Source of the DNA: Planctomycetota bacterium
Lineage (GTDB): Bacteria; Planctomycetota; Phycisphaerae; Phycisphaerales; UBA1924
Direction of reading: 5' to 3'
NCBI GenBank assembly: GCA_020831805.1
Contig: JAFIFX010000002.1
Location: 186,001-250,000 of the forward strand
DNA length: 64,000 nucleotides
Made by a program: the position numbers and the translations under genes. Positions 28,382 through 37,067 of this stretch are shown in pieces. The notes under the pieces were generated by a model. It was given only the letters and a program-made list of their open reading frames with translations, was not told the origin of the DNA and ran no database searches. The stretch's first letter is position 1. Each line of letters starts with the position of its first letter.

Positions 28382-28955
28382 TCGACGGGACCGTGCCGAG
28401 CTGTCTGCTCGGCTTGATCAGATCCTGTCGCAGGCGCGGTCGGACGAGATCAGCCAGGACGGCGCTGTCGAGATGATGCGGATCGAGCTGCAGTTCTGGC
28501 GTGCCGCAGAACGGCAGCGTTGGCCAAGGAAGGGAAATCCTTTCTCCTTCGCGGTAGCGGCCGAGATCGCGCTGTTTCCGATGCGGTTCTTTCTCAACAG
28601 GCCCGAACTGGCTCGTGAAGGCGCGTGGATCCGCGGCGTACTCGAAACAACGATCGGGGTGTGCCTTGTCGTGATCGCGTGGTTGCTGCTCGTCCTGTTG
28701 CTTTGCCCAAGCCCAGTGAGCATCGGACTATTGCTTGCTTGGGTCAATATGCAGACGCTGTACGCGATCGTCCGGCCTATACGAAACGCCTTCCGCGACC
28801 CGTTCCGCAAGCCGAAGCCGAGAACGGAGTTCCGCGAGCACTGCATGAAGTGCGGGTACAGCCTCGACGGGCTAACCCCGGCCTTCGACGCCGCTCGTGA
28901 GATCGGGCCGGACCGATGCGTTGAGTGCGGCCATCCGTGGCCTCGTCTGGCCTGA
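28353..28955 (+). CDS. membrane protein with C-terminal zinc ribbon
   Basis: This 200-residue protein has a charged helical N-terminus, two hydrophobic segments at about residues 91-115 and 119-135 and a C-terminal zinc-binding tail: HCMKCGYSLDGL then DRCVECGHPWPRL. Such CxxCGYxLxGL...CxECG tails are typical of many planctomycete membrane proteins of unknown function. It overlaps the upstream reductase by 29 bases. G+C is slightly lower than in its neighbours. Confidence 0.8.
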   Translation: MKRPQYRGHDRRDRAELSARLDQILSQARSDEISQDGAVEMMRIELQFWRAAERQRWPRKGNPFSFAVAAEIALFPMRFFLNRPELAREGAWIRGVLETTIGVCLVVIAWLLLVLLLCPSPVSIGLLLAWVNMQTLYAIVRPIRNAFRDPFRKPKPRTEFREHCMKCGYSLDGLTPAFDAAREIGPDRCVECGHPWPRLA

Positions 28956-28974
28956 AGGTGGGGCGAACGGTGCC

Positions 28975-28998
28975 GTGCTCTTCGTCTTCGAAGAGCAC
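28975..28998. terminator. perfect hairpin after the zinc-ribbon gene
   Basis: GTGCTCTTCG-TCTT-CGAAGAGCAC is a perfect 10-bp stem 20 bases after the stop. There is no T-run, so it may protect the RNA 3' end rather than terminate by itself. Confidence 0.5.
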
Positions 28999-29023
28999 GC
29001 GCTGGGCGGTTACGGGATTGCCT

Positions 29024-29051
29024 GCAGAAGCCGTCACGCAGAAGCCGTCAC
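29024..29051. repeat. 2 x 14 bp tandem repeat
   Basis: GCAGAAGCCGTCAC occurs twice back to back in the non-coding space between the zinc-ribbon gene and the convergent coiled-coil gene. Confidence 0.8.
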
Positions 29052-29160
29052 GCTGTATCCGCTGGTCACCTTCGCGGGTTGCGCGACGAGCGAGGGGCCG
29101 CTTCTTGCCAGGCGCAGCTTGTTCGCGCCGGCCGCACCCGGCTTGCTGGCGTGTTGCGAA

Positions 29161-30825
29161 TCAGTCCTTTTCTTCGCCGTCCCGGTCCGGGCACCCGAAC
29201 ACGATGTCCGCCCCGTCGAAGTGCATGGCGTCGATCGGCGCCGACGGGGGGCGGGGCAGGCCGTAGCGGTCCAGATGGTCATGGCCCTGGGGGTGGTTCT
29301 GGGGCGGCGCGGGATCCCGCGGGGCGGTTTCCGGCGTTGGGCGTGCCTGCGGGGCTGGGGCCGGGGTTTGGGTTGCCTGGGTTGGGTTTGGGGTTGCGGG
29401 TTTTGGCTTGGCCGGCGCGGGCGTTGGATCCATCGCTCGGGCGGGCATCGACGCCGCGGGGGCGATCCCGCGTCCGGCCGCCTCGGCCCGCATGATGAGT
29501 TCGCCGAGCCACTGGCCGGCTTCCTCGACGCGGCGCGTCAGGGTGTGGACCGAGCCGTCGATCAGGGCCTTGAGCTGGGCGGACTGGTTGTTCAGATCCC
29601 CGCTGGCGGTCCGGGCGAGCATGGCGCTGGACTGCACGGCCTCGCGCAGGATGCGCTGCTCGGTCTCGAGGTGGTCGAGCTGGGTCGAAGCGATCTCCAG
29701 GTCGTCGGCGAGGCGCGGGGTGACCCGGGCGATCTTCTCGGCGGCCTGGGTCAGCGGGCCGGTCAGGCGTTCGCGCTTGGCCTCCAGCTCGTCGAGCTGG
29801 TCGGCGGCCTGCAGTAGCCACCGGGCGAAGTCGTCCTGCACGCCCTCGGCCTGGCCTTGCAGCGATTCGACGCGTCCGATGACCCGGTCGGCCTCGCGCA
29901 CCGAGGACTCGGAGCGTTGGACGAGGCCGTCGAGTTGGGCGAGGATCGACCGGGACGGGTCCGGGTCGTTGGGGTCCATGCCGAGCCGTTCGATGACCGC
30001 CTCGCAGGCGCGCTCGAGCGGGGCGACCTTCTCGGCGATCTGGCCGGCGCGCCGTTCGGCCTGGCGCCACGCGCCGGCGAGGGCTTCTTCGATGGCTTCG
30101 CCGGCCTGCTCGGCGCGGCGCAGGCTCGGGGCGAGCGATTCGTTGGCGTGCTCCGCGGCGTCCTTGGTGCGGCGTTCGAACTCCTCGGCGCCCAGGCCGG
30201 CCTGCTCGACGAGCGCGCTCAGGCGGGATTCAAGCCCGGCCAGGCGTTCCTCGATCGCACGGCCGGCGCGGTCGAGGCGTTCGGCCTGATCGGCGGCCTT
30301 GGCGCTCATGGCGGCGAGCTTCTGCTCGATGTCCGACGCCGCGGCGCGGGCCCGCCGTTCGGATTCCATGGCGATCTCGGCGGCCCGCTCGCGGGCGGAT
30401 TCGACGGCGTCGCGGATCACCGGCTCGACCAGCTCGCGCAGGCGCTTCTGATCGGGCAGCTCGGCGCGGACGGTCTCGAGGAGGCGTTCGGCGCGGTCCG
30501 ACCGCTCGTCGATCAGCTTGACGACCCGGGCCCCGGCTTCGAGGCGGGTTCGGAGCTGCTCGCCGGACTTCTCGCAGTGGGCGATCATCTGGTCCGCGTC
30601 GGTGGAGAAGTCCTGCAGGTCGCGGGCCCCCTGGCGGGCCTCGCCGATGAGCGACTTGAGCACCTCGGCGTAGCGGGCGAACGCGCCGGCGTCGAGCACC
30701 CGCGGCGAGAGGAACATCTCCTCGGCCCCGGGCACCTCGGGCTTGGGGCGCGCTTCCACGATCGACTCCGTGCGGGCCAGGCGCAGCGTCTCGGTTCGGT
30801 TCGTCTCGGTCCGTGCGTCGGGCAT
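29161..30825 (-). CDS. large coiled-coil protein, unknown function
   Basis: This 554-residue protein is almost entirely predicted coiled coil from about residue 40 to 430 (AEVLKSLIGEARQGARDLQDF, SIRRA-like heptads, DRAGRAIEERLAGLESRLSALVEQ). A low-complexity Pro/Ala region (about 460-525) and a short conserved end YGLPRPPSAPIDAMHFDGADIVFGCPDRDGEEKD follow. It has no signal peptide and no membrane segment. ATG 30825 has GGAGG upstream. It is divergent from the pseudouridine synthase gene. A structural or scaffold role is a guess. Confidence 0.7.
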   Translation of the reverse strand: MPDARTETNRTETLRLARTESIVEARPKPEVPGAEEMFLSPRVLDAGAFARYAEVLKSLIGEARQGARDLQDFSTDADQMIAHCEKSGEQLRTRLEAGARVVKLIDERSDRAERLLETVRAELPDQKRLRELVEPVIRDAVESARERAAEIAMESERRARAAASDIEQKLAAMSAKAADQAERLDRAGRAIEERLAGLESRLSALVEQAGLGAEEFERRTKDAAEHANESLAPSLRRAEQAGEAIEEALAGAWRQAERRAGQIAEKVAPLERACEAVIERLGMDPNDPDPSRSILAQLDGLVQRSESSVREADRVIGRVESLQGQAEGVQDDFARWLLQAADQLDELEAKRERLTGPLTQAAEKIARVTPRLADDLEIASTQLDHLETEQRILREAVQSSAMLARTASGDLNNQSAQLKALIDGSVHTLTRRVEEAGQWLGELIMRAEAAGRGIAPAASMPARAMDPTPAPAKPKPATPNPTQATQTPAPAPQARPTPETAPRDPAPPQNHPQGHDHLDRYGLPRPPSAPIDAMHFDGADIVFGCPDRDGEEKD

Positions 30826-30912
30826 GACAGCCTCCGGGCGCGTCCGGTGCGCCAACGGATTCGTCGGCCGGACGGGGCGAAATCCTGCAGATTGCGTCCG
30901 GGCCCGCCCGCG

Positions 30913-30918
30913 TAGGAT
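30913..30918 (+). promoter_or_regulatory. TAGGAT -10 box, leaderless start of the pseudouridine synthase
   Basis: TAGGAT lies five bases before ATG 30924. No Shine-Dalgarno is visible. Confidence 0.5.
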
Positions 30919-30923
30919 CACCC

Positions 30924-32105
30924 ATGCCCGACCCCCAGCCCGCCCACGACTACACCGACGCCTCCCGCGGCGAGCGCCTCCAGCGGGTCATGGCGGACGC
31001 CGGCTTCGCCTCGCGGCGCGCCTGCGAGCAACTGATCCTCGACGGGGAGGTCGAGGTGAACGGCGAGGTCGTCTCCGAGCTGCCCGCCTGGGTCGATCCC
31101 GACGAGGACCGCGTCGTCGTCCAGGGGCGGCCACTGCCCCGGCCCGAGCGGAAGCTGTATGTGCTGCTCAACAAGCCGGCCCGGACGCTTTCGACGGCCA
31201 AGGACGAGCCGGGGGCCGACCGGCGGACGGTGACCGACCTGGTGGATCACCCCGGTGCAAACCGGCTGTTCCCGGTCGGGCGGCTGGATTACGACACCGT
31301 CGGGCTGATCCTGCTGACCAACGACGGCGAGCTGGCCAACCGGCTGACCCATCCCCGGTATGGGGTGCCCAAGACCTACCGCGTGCTGGTCAAGGGCGTG
31401 CTGGGCGAGGAGGCGGTGGCCGAGCTGGAGCGGGGGATCTATCTGGCGGAGCGGAAGGCCGGGCACACCGTGGGGGGCAAGCGGACGGCCCATGTCGAGA
31501 TCAAGGTGCTCAGCCAGAACCGCGAAGGCACCACCCTGGAAATGACGCTGCGGGAGGGGCGCAACCGCCAGGTCCGGCGGATGCTGGCGGCGGTGGGGTA
31601 CCCCGTCCGCAAGCTGGAGCGGATCGGGATGGGCCCGGTGCGGCTCAAGGGCGTGGCGCGGGGGGCGTGGCGGGAACTCAACCGCGAGGAGGTCTGGGCC
31701 CTGCGCCGGGCCGCGGCGGACGCCCGGACCGATGCGGGGCTGGATGAATCCGGGGGATCGGGTGCACCCACTCGTGGGAAAACCCGATCTGAGGGTAAGG
31801 GCGGGGCCAGGACCACCCGGAAGAAGACCGCCAAGAAGACGGCCCAGAAGACGACCAGAGGGAAGGGGAGCAAGAAGGGCGCACGCCAGGGGAGCTATGA
31901 GCCCCCGCCGCTCGATCCGGGCGACCCGATCCGGCGTCGGACGATGAAGAACGCCATCAACCGCGCCGGGCTCAAGGGTGAAACAGCGTCCGGGGCCAAG
32001 CCGAAGAAGGCCGAACCGGCGCCCGAGGCGAAGGACCGGCCCGCCCCCGAAACGAAGCCGAAGGGGCCGGCCAAGAAGAAGACGACCCGGAGATCCAAGC
32101 CCTGA
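30924..32105 (+). CDS. RsuA/RluB family rRNA pseudouridine synthase with basic tail
   Basis: This 393-residue enzyme probably makes pseudouridine in 23S rRNA. Residues 16-70 form the S4 RNA-binding domain (ERLQRVMADAGFASRRACEQLI). The catalytic domain has VLLNKPARTL, FPVGRLDYDTVG (catalytic Asp122), LTNDGELANRLTHP and EGRNRQVRRML. The last 140 residues are an unusual low-complexity Lys/Arg/Pro extension (TRKKTAKKTAQKTTRGKG and similar) resembling histone-like tails. RluB and RsuA cannot be separated with certainty. The stop is followed by the BrkB gene in the same direction. Confidence 0.92.
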   Translation: MPDPQPAHDYTDASRGERLQRVMADAGFASRRACEQLILDGEVEVNGEVVSELPAWVDPDEDRVVVQGRPLPRPERKLYVLLNKPARTLSTAKDEPGADRRTVTDLVDHPGANRLFPVGRLDYDTVGLILLTNDGELANRLTHPRYGVPKTYRVLVKGVLGEEAVAELERGIYLAERKAGHTVGGKRTAHVEIKVLSQNREGTTLEMTLREGRNRQVRRMLAAVGYPVRKLERIGMGPVRLKGVARGAWRELNREEVWALRRAAADARTDAGLDESGGSGAPTRGKTRSEGKGGARTTRKKTAKKTAQKTTRGKGSKKGARQGSYEPPPLDPGDPIRRRTMKNAINRAGLKGETASGAKPKKAEPAPEAKDRPAPETKPKGPAKKKTTRRSKP

Positions 32106-32179
32106 GCGATCGCCCAGCCAGACCGGAAGCCGAGGAGGCGGAGCCGACCCCGCCCCCGCGCGAGCAGGTCCGCCAGATC

Positions 32180-33583
32180 GTGGCGGTGGTCCGGCGCGGG
32201 ATCCGGGGGCTGTACCGCACGGGCATCACGCGCATGGCCGCGGCGTTGGCGTTCCGGACCATTTTTTCGATCATCCCGGTGATCGCGATCGGGCTGCTGA
32301 TCTTCGGGTCGGTGGTGTCGGAGGACCAGGTCGACTCGGGCGTGCGCCGGCTGTTGGGCTTCGCGGGGATCTCGCAGATCACGGTGTCGCCGACCGATGC
32401 CCCGCCGATCTACGAGCCTTCGGTGGATGCGCCGGATACTGACGCCGACCCGGATCCGGCGACGGATGATGAGGCGGCCCAGATCGACGAGATCATCACG
32501 GACCTGGTGATCCGCGTGAACGACACGCTGCAGAGCCTTCCGATGGGCTGGCTCGCGCTGGTCACGGGCCTGGTGCTGCTGTACGCGGCGTTGTCGATGC
32601 TGGTCGAGGTGGAGAAGTCGTTCAACGCGGTGTGCGGCGCGCCGGTGGGGCGGTCGTGGCTGCGCCGGCTCATTTTGTACTGGACGATGCTGACGCTGGG
32701 GGGTGTGCTGCTGGCCGCGACCTTCTGGACCGGCGACGCGCTGGCCAACTGGGTCAAGGGCACCGGCGGGTCGGCCTTCCGCAGCACGCTGGCGGGCTAC
32801 GGCGTGTCGGTGCTGATCTCGACGGTGCTGCTGACCGTGGCGTACATGGCGATCCCGACGGTGCGGCTGAAGCTGCGCGCGGTGCTGGCCGGCGCGTTCC
32901 TGGCGGCGGTGGCGTGGGAGCTTGGGAAGTGGGGGTTCACCTCGTACCTGAGGTATTCGACGAACTACGCGCGGTTCTACGGCTCGCTGGCGGTGCTGCC
33001 GCTGTTCATGATGTGGGTGTATGTCACCTGGGTGATCGTGCTGCTCGGCCTGCAGTCGGCGTACACGCTGCAGAACTTCACGCGGTTGATGGCGTCGAAG
33101 GAAAGCGACCGGGACGGCCCGAAGCTGGTGGACCCGGCCTCGGCGGTGGCGCTGGCCGGGGCGCTGGTGCGTCGGCACCGCCAGGGCGAATCGCCGGACG
33201 CGGGTGAGCTGAGCGACATGCTCAACCTCGACGCGTCGGTGGTCGAGTCGCTGCTGCGCCGGCTGGAGAAGGCGGGGCTGGTGCGTCGTGTGATGACGGG
33301 CAGCGACGAGGAGGCGGGCTGGATGCCGGGCCGTCCGGCCGAGAACATCGAGGTGGGCGAGGTGCTCGACGCGGTGGGGGACCTGGACGCATCGAGCGGG
33401 GCCGGCGAGTGCGGCGAGATGCTCTGCGAGCTGACCGAGGCGCGCAAGCGGGCCGCCCGGGGCCGGAGCCTGGCCGACGCCGTGCCGGACACCCGGCGGC
33501 GTGGGAAATCCGGTTCCGGCGAGACCGGGCGGGAGACGCCCGAGACACCGGATCCGGGGGCTGCCCGGCCCGAGTCGTCCTGA
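32180..33583 (+). CDS. YihY/BrkB-type membrane protein with winged-helix tail
   Basis: This 467-residue protein belongs to the YihY/BrkB family. MAAALAFRTIFSIIPVIAIGLLIFG is the family's first helix. There are about six membrane helices up to residue 300, including MWVYVTWVIVLLGLQSAYTLQN. The loop at residues 60-110 is acidic and proline-rich. Residues 310-400 form a winged helix (DAGELSDMLNLDASVVESLLRRLEKAGLVRRV). The tail is charged. The start is GTG 32180; the frame is open back to the previous stop but offers no better start, and an ATG 18 codons later is an alternative. The role is unknown; older links to RNase BN are not supported. Confidence 0.85.
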   Translation: MAVVRRGIRGLYRTGITRMAAALAFRTIFSIIPVIAIGLLIFGSVVSEDQVDSGVRRLLGFAGISQITVSPTDAPPIYEPSVDAPDTDADPDPATDDEAAQIDEIITDLVIRVNDTLQSLPMGWLALVTGLVLLYAALSMLVEVEKSFNAVCGAPVGRSWLRRLILYWTMLTLGGVLLAATFWTGDALANWVKGTGGSAFRSTLAGYGVSVLISTVLLTVAYMAIPTVRLKLRAVLAGAFLAAVAWELGKWGFTSYLRYSTNYARFYGSLAVLPLFMMWVYVTWVIVLLGLQSAYTLQNFTRLMASKESDRDGPKLVDPASAVALAGALVRRHRQGESPDAGELSDMLNLDASVVESLLRRLEKAGLVRRVMTGSDEEAGWMPGRPAENIEVGEVLDAVGDLDASSGAGECGEMLCELTEARKRAARGRSLADAVPDTRRRGKSGSGETGRETPETPDPGAARPESS

Positions 33584-33626
33584 GCGATTTCTCAGCGAAT
33601 CCGGGCGGGATCGCGGGTGTCCTGCC

Positions 33627-33632
33627 TAGGAT
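33627..33632 (+). promoter_or_regulatory. TAGGAT -10 box upstream of the ACT protein
   Basis: TAGGAT lies ten bases before ATG 33643, so the predicted leader is only a few bases long. Confidence 0.4.
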
Positions 33633-33642
33633 CTCTGTTCCC

Positions 33643-34101
33643 ATGACACCACGCGAGTTCACCGAGTTTTCGATCTACCTGCAACAACGACCGGGCGAGT
33701 TGGCCGGGGTGCTCGACGCGGCCCAGCTGGCCGGGGTCGAGATCCTGTCCGTGTCAACGGCGGAGCACCTGGACCGGGGTTGTGTGCGTGTGATCGGCCA
33801 GCCGGAAGCCGCCCTGCGGGAGGTCTGCGAGCGGCTGGTCGAGGCGGGGGTGGGGCCGGTGGTCGAATCGCCCCTGCTGGGCGTGGAGATCGACAACCGG
33901 CCGGGCGTGGTGCGGGATCTGGCGATCCTGATGGCGGACAACCGGGTGAATGTCCGGTATTGCTATCTGGTGCCGCCGATCGGGGGTCGGGGCTCGGCCC
34001 TGTGCGTGTTCCGGCTCGACGAGCACGAGCGGGGCATGGATGTGGTGTCGAAGGCGGACTGGCCCGCGGCGAGCGCCCATGGCGGTGAATCGGCCGCCTG
34101 A
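33643..34101 (+). CDS. tandem ACT-domain protein
   Basis: This 152-residue protein consists of two ACT domains. The first (FSIYLQQRPGELAGVLDAAQLAGVEILSVST) and second (EIDNRPGVVRDLAILMADNRVNVRYCYLV) both begin with the RPG ligand-binding turn. Such stand-alone proteins bind amino acids and regulate metabolism; the ligand is unknown. The start is ATG 33643; the open frame extends upstream into the BrkB gene but belongs to no recognisable domain. It lies 94 bases before nuoB. Confidence 0.85.
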   Translation: MTPREFTEFSIYLQQRPGELAGVLDAAQLAGVEILSVSTAEHLDRGCVRVIGQPEAALREVCERLVEAGVGPVVESPLLGVEIDNRPGVVRDLAILMADNRVNVRYCYLVPPIGGRGSALCVFRLDEHERGMDVVSKADWPAASAHGGESAA

Positions 34102-34194
34102 GCCGGTCGAACCCGTTTCCGGGCGAGCGTTCCCCGACTAAAGTAGTGTCTGCGACCCCGATCTTTGTGCGGGGGCGTGCCGGAAGGAGCCACC

Positions 34195-34758
34195 ATGGGC
34201 ATCGAAGCCGCGATCCCGACCGACAATGTCCTGACGACCCAGCTTCGCCGGGTGGTCAACTGGGCCCGGCGGTCGAGCATGTGGCCGATGCCGTTCGCGA
34301 CGGCGTGCTGCGGGATCGAGCTGATGGCGACGGCGTCGAGCCGGTACGACATCGCCCGGTTCGGGATGGAGCGGATGAGCTTCTCGCCGCGTCAGAGCGA
34401 CCTGCTGATCGTGGCGGGGCGGATCAGCGTGAAGATGCTGCCGGTGCTGCAGCGGATTTACGAGCAGATGGCCGAGCCGAAATGGGTGATTTCCATGGGG
34501 GCCTGCGCTTCGACGGGCGGGGTGTTCGACACCTACGCGACGGTGCAGGGATGCGATCAGTTCATCCCGGTGGATGTGTATGTGCCGGGTTGCCCGCCGC
34601 GGCCGGAGATGCTGCTGGAGGGATGCATGGCGATCCAGCGGCACATCGACCAGGAGGGCATTCCGCCGAAGGGCGGCAAGCGGGTGCCGTTGGGGATCGC
34701 GGTGGCGCCGACGCACGCGGTGCGGCCGCAGCCGGTGGGGTTGGGTCTGCGGAACTGA
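34195..34758 (+). CDS. nuoB: NADH-quinone oxidoreductase subunit B
   Basis: NuoB carries cluster N2 next to the quinone site of respiratory complex I. The four cluster ligands are Cys38 and Cys39 (ATACCGIELM), Cys104 (MGACAST) and Cys133 (VPGCPPRPE). The family block YDIARFGMERM is intact. Length is 187 residues. ATG 34195 has GGAAGGAG upstream. No other nuo gene is in the window: an ACT protein precedes it and a terminator follows, so it appears as a solitary nuoB in this region. Confidence 0.96.
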   Translation: MGIEAAIPTDNVLTTQLRRVVNWARRSSMWPMPFATACCGIELMATASSRYDIARFGMERMSFSPRQSDLLIVAGRISVKMLPVLQRIYEQMAEPKWVISMGACASTGGVFDTYATVQGCDQFIPVDVYVPGCPPRPEMLLEGCMAIQRHIDQEGIPPKGGKRVPLGIAVAPTHAVRPQPVGLGLRN

Positions 34759-34789
34759 GGGCTGATCGGCATTTTGGTCCGTCCGCCCG

Positions 34790-34811
34790 GCCCCGCGACG
34801 CGGGGCTTTTT
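34790..34811 (+). terminator. Rho-independent terminator of nuoB
   Basis: GCCCCGCG-A-CGCGGGGC is followed by TTTTT. It lies 32 bases after the nuoB stop. Confidence 0.9.
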
Positions 34812-34868
34812 GTTGTGTCCGGGGGCTGGCGGGGCCGGTTGCCTGGTGCCGGGGCCTGCGGGGTGGTG

Positions 34869-34901
34869 CAAAAACAACACCGGGCCCCGAGGGGCCCGGT
34901 G
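34869..34901 (-). terminator. Rho-independent terminator of the PEP-CTERM gene
   Basis: The stem CACCGGGCCCC/GGGGCCCGGTG reads on the minus strand into TTGTTTTTG. It lies 50 bases after the stop of the minus-strand gene. Confidence 0.9.
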
Positions 34902-34953
34902 CGGTGTTCTTGCGAACAGTGGGTCAAGACGAGTCAGAAGACTGACTCAGCGA

Positions 34954-35538
34954 TCAGCGGCGACGACGGCCGGCGACCAGGCCACCCAGGCCGAGGACGG
35001 CGAGGGCACCGGGGGTCGGGATGTACTGGACGGTCAGGGTGCCGTTCCAGATGGCGTCGGCGGAGCCGGGGTTATCGACGAAGGTCTCCCAGAACTCGAC
35101 GCGCAGGTTGCCGTCGGCGCCCAGGAAGAAGTCGAGGTCCAGGCCGACGAGGTCAAGGATGCCGCCGGAGTTGAAGGACATGGTGCCGGGGCTGTTCTCG
35201 CCAACGCCCGGGGTGATGCCGACGCCGGTGGTGATGCCGGTGTCGGTGAACTCGACGCGGGCCTCGGAGAGCCAGGAGGCGCCGACGGTGGCGATGGTGA
35301 CATCCCAGCCGAGGCCGGTGATGTGGGCGCCGGCGCCCAGGTTGAAGTTGAAGACCTCGTTGACGGCGGCGTTGAAGCCGTCGCGGCTCTCAACATTGAC
35401 CAGGTCGATGTTGAGGGTCAGCGAGCCGCCGCGGGGGCTCTGGATGTTGGTGGGGCGCTCGCCGACCTGGGTCAGGAACGGGCTGGCGGTGGCGAGGCCG
35501 GTGAAGCCGGCGACGGCAGCGATCATCATGCTCTTCAT
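34954..35538 (-). CDS. secreted PEP-CTERM protein
   Basis: This 194-residue protein has an N-terminal signal peptide (MKSMMIAAVAGFTGLATAS), a beta-rich, low-cysteine middle and the sorting tail IPTPGALAVLGLGGLVAGRRRR (motif, hydrophobic helix, four Arg). Exosortase-type enzymes are expected to process such proteins at the cell surface. No exosortase is in the window. The ATG at 35538 is chosen for the signal peptide; the open frame upstream has no coding character. It has its own promoter 150 bases upstream and its own terminator. Confidence 0.9.
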   Translation of the reverse strand: MKSMMIAAVAGFTGLATASPFLTQVGERPTNIQSPRGGSLTLNIDLVNVESRDGFNAAVNEVFNFNLGAGAHITGLGWDVTIATVGASWLSEARVEFTDTGITTGVGITPGVGENSPGTMSFNSGGILDLVGLDLDFFLGADGNLRVEFWETFVDNPGSADAIWNGTLTVQYIPTPGALAVLGLGGLVAGRRRR

Positions 35539-35686
35539 TTCTCGTCTCTCTTTCTTGTTCTCGTGAACGAACAGAACCCGACGCTCCGCACGCCGGATCG
35601 GGGTCATTGCGGCTGGGCCGCGTGTTCGCCTGAGAAGAGGTTCTCTTTCTCTCTTCCAAGACGGCCCGAAGGTTTCGGACATGTTC

Positions 35687-35714
35687 AGGGTAGTGGATCC
35701 TGACGGTCAGTCAA
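35687..35714 (-). promoter_or_regulatory. sigma-70-type promoter of the PEP-CTERM gene
   Basis: On the minus strand TTGACT (35709-35714), a 16-base spacer and TACCCT (35687-35692) form a good promoter. The predicted leader is about 140 bases, much longer than for the leaderless genes of the window. Confidence 0.65.
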
Positions 35715-35816
35715 TGCTCTTTCCCCCCGAAACCGGTCAAAAATTATTTTCGGCCTGGGTAGGGCGTGGTATTCCACCCGTGGATCTCCCCATGCCGGCG
35801 TCCGGGGCAGACCGAT

Positions 35817-35847
35817 AAAAAAACACCACCGCGTTTGGGTGGTGTTT
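35817..35847 (-). terminator. Rho-independent terminator of rpmH
   Basis: AAACACCACC and GGTGGTGTTT form a 10-bp stem with a 7-base loop. On the minus strand the stem continues into seven or eight T residues. Confidence 0.9.
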
Positions 35848-35878
35848 GTTCAAGTTGGTTCCGGCGGGTCGGTTGGCG

Positions 35879-36019
35879 TCAATCGACATTGATCTTGCGG
35901 CCGATGCGACGGCGGCGGTTGATCAGGGCACGGCCGGCCTTGGTCTTCATGCGGGCACGGAAGCCGAACCGGCGACGGCGCTTCACCTTGCTGGTGCGGC
36001 GGGGATAGTGGATGGCCAT
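35879..36019 (-). CDS. rpmH: 50S ribosomal protein L34
   Basis: This 46-residue basic protein has the L34 core FGFRARMKTKAGRALINRRRR, preceded by MAIHYPRRTSKVKRRRR and ending GRKINVD. The N-terminus differs from the usual MKRTYQPS form. ATG 36019 has AAGGAG upstream. In most bacteria rpmH sits between dnaA and rnpA; here no rnpA follows and a terminator ends the unit, so it is transcribed alone. It is divergent from rnc. Confidence 0.95.
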   Translation of the reverse strand: MAIHYPRRTSKVKRRRRFGFRARMKTKAGRALINRRRRIGRKINVD

Positions 36020-36262
36020 GGCTGGTCTCCTTCGGGCATGCCCCGGGCTCGGCCGGGCCGCAACACTAGACGCCCCAATCCGATCCGTCCACAGGGGTGG
36101 GGGGTGGAATCGTGGCATGATTTCGGCGATGATGGTTTTGGAAGCCGGGTGATCGGGACCCCGCGGCCCCTCGTTTGGTGTCTGTTTGCAGACGCGGAAC
36201 GAGCGATCGCGATCCACCCGGCATGTCTTGCGCGGCCGAAGGGCCGCTGGTGGAGTGATCGC

Positions 36263-37039
36263 ATGGATACCTTGCTGCGCGCGGAGATCGAAGGGATCAT
36301 CGGGCACACCTTCCGGGATGAGGGCCTGCTCCGGCTGGCCTTCCGGCACGCCTCGGTGACCGACTCGCGTCTGGAGTCGAACGAGCGGATGGAGTTCCTG
36401 GGCGACGCGATCCTCGGGATGTTCGTCTGCGAGCGGATCTATCAGCTGTATCCCAACTCCCTCGAGGGGGAGATGACCAAGATCAAGTCGCTGGCGGTGT
36501 CGCGCCGGACCTGTGCGAAGATGGCCCGCGACATGGGGCTCGAGCATCACATCGAGGTCGGCAAGGGCATGCGCACGCACGAGCGCCTGCCCGCTTCGCT
36601 CTCGGCGGCGGTGCTCGAGGCGATCGTGGCGGCGCTGTACCTGGACGCGGGGATGGAGGCGGTGCGTCGGTTCCTCGAGCCGCGGATCGACCCGCTGATC
36701 GAGGACGCCGTGCGGAGCGGGCACCAGCACAACTTCAAGTCGGTGCTGCAGCAGCACGCCCAGCAGGCGATGGGCTGCGCGCCCATCTACCGGATTCTCG
36801 ACGAGAAGGGGCCGGACCACGCCAAGGCGTTCCGGATCGCGGTGGAACTCGACGGCGTGGTCCACGAGGCGAGCTGGGGGCAGAGCAAGAAGCAGGCCGA
36901 GCAGCAGGCGGCGTTCAACGCGCTGTGCGCGCTGGGGCTCATCGAGCACGACGAGGACGGGGAGAGTCGGCTGACGAACATGGACGGGTCGCCGGTCGTG
37001 GTGCTGGAGGGGGACTTGGACGAGGAAGGGGCGGGTTGA
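36263..37039 (+). CDS. rnc: ribonuclease III
   Basis: This 258-residue enzyme cuts double-stranded RNA in rRNA and mRNA processing. The signature ERMEFLGDAILGM carries catalytic Glu44 and Asp48, and VLEAIVAALYLDAGMEAV holds the second acidic pair region. A double-stranded RNA-binding domain covers about residues 165-235 (KSVLQQHAQQAMG...AFRIAVELDGVVHEASWGQSKKQAEQQAA). The acidic C-terminal tail (EHDEDGESR...EGDLDEEGAG) is longer than usual. ATG 36263 is preceded by GGAG. The frame is open far upstream through the rpmH region but without homology. Confidence 0.95.
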   Translation: MDTLLRAEIEGIIGHTFRDEGLLRLAFRHASVTDSRLESNERMEFLGDAILGMFVCERIYQLYPNSLEGEMTKIKSLAVSRRTCAKMARDMGLEHHIEVGKGMRTHERLPASLSAAVLEAIVAALYLDAGMEAVRRFLEPRIDPLIEDAVRSGHQHNFKSVLQQHAQQAMGCAPIYRILDEKGPDHAKAFRIAVELDGVVHEASWGQSKKQAEQQAAFNALCALGLIEHDEDGESRLTNMDGSPVVVLEGDLDEEGAG

Positions 37040-37067
37040 GGGATCGGACAGGGGTGCGTGGCGCGGG

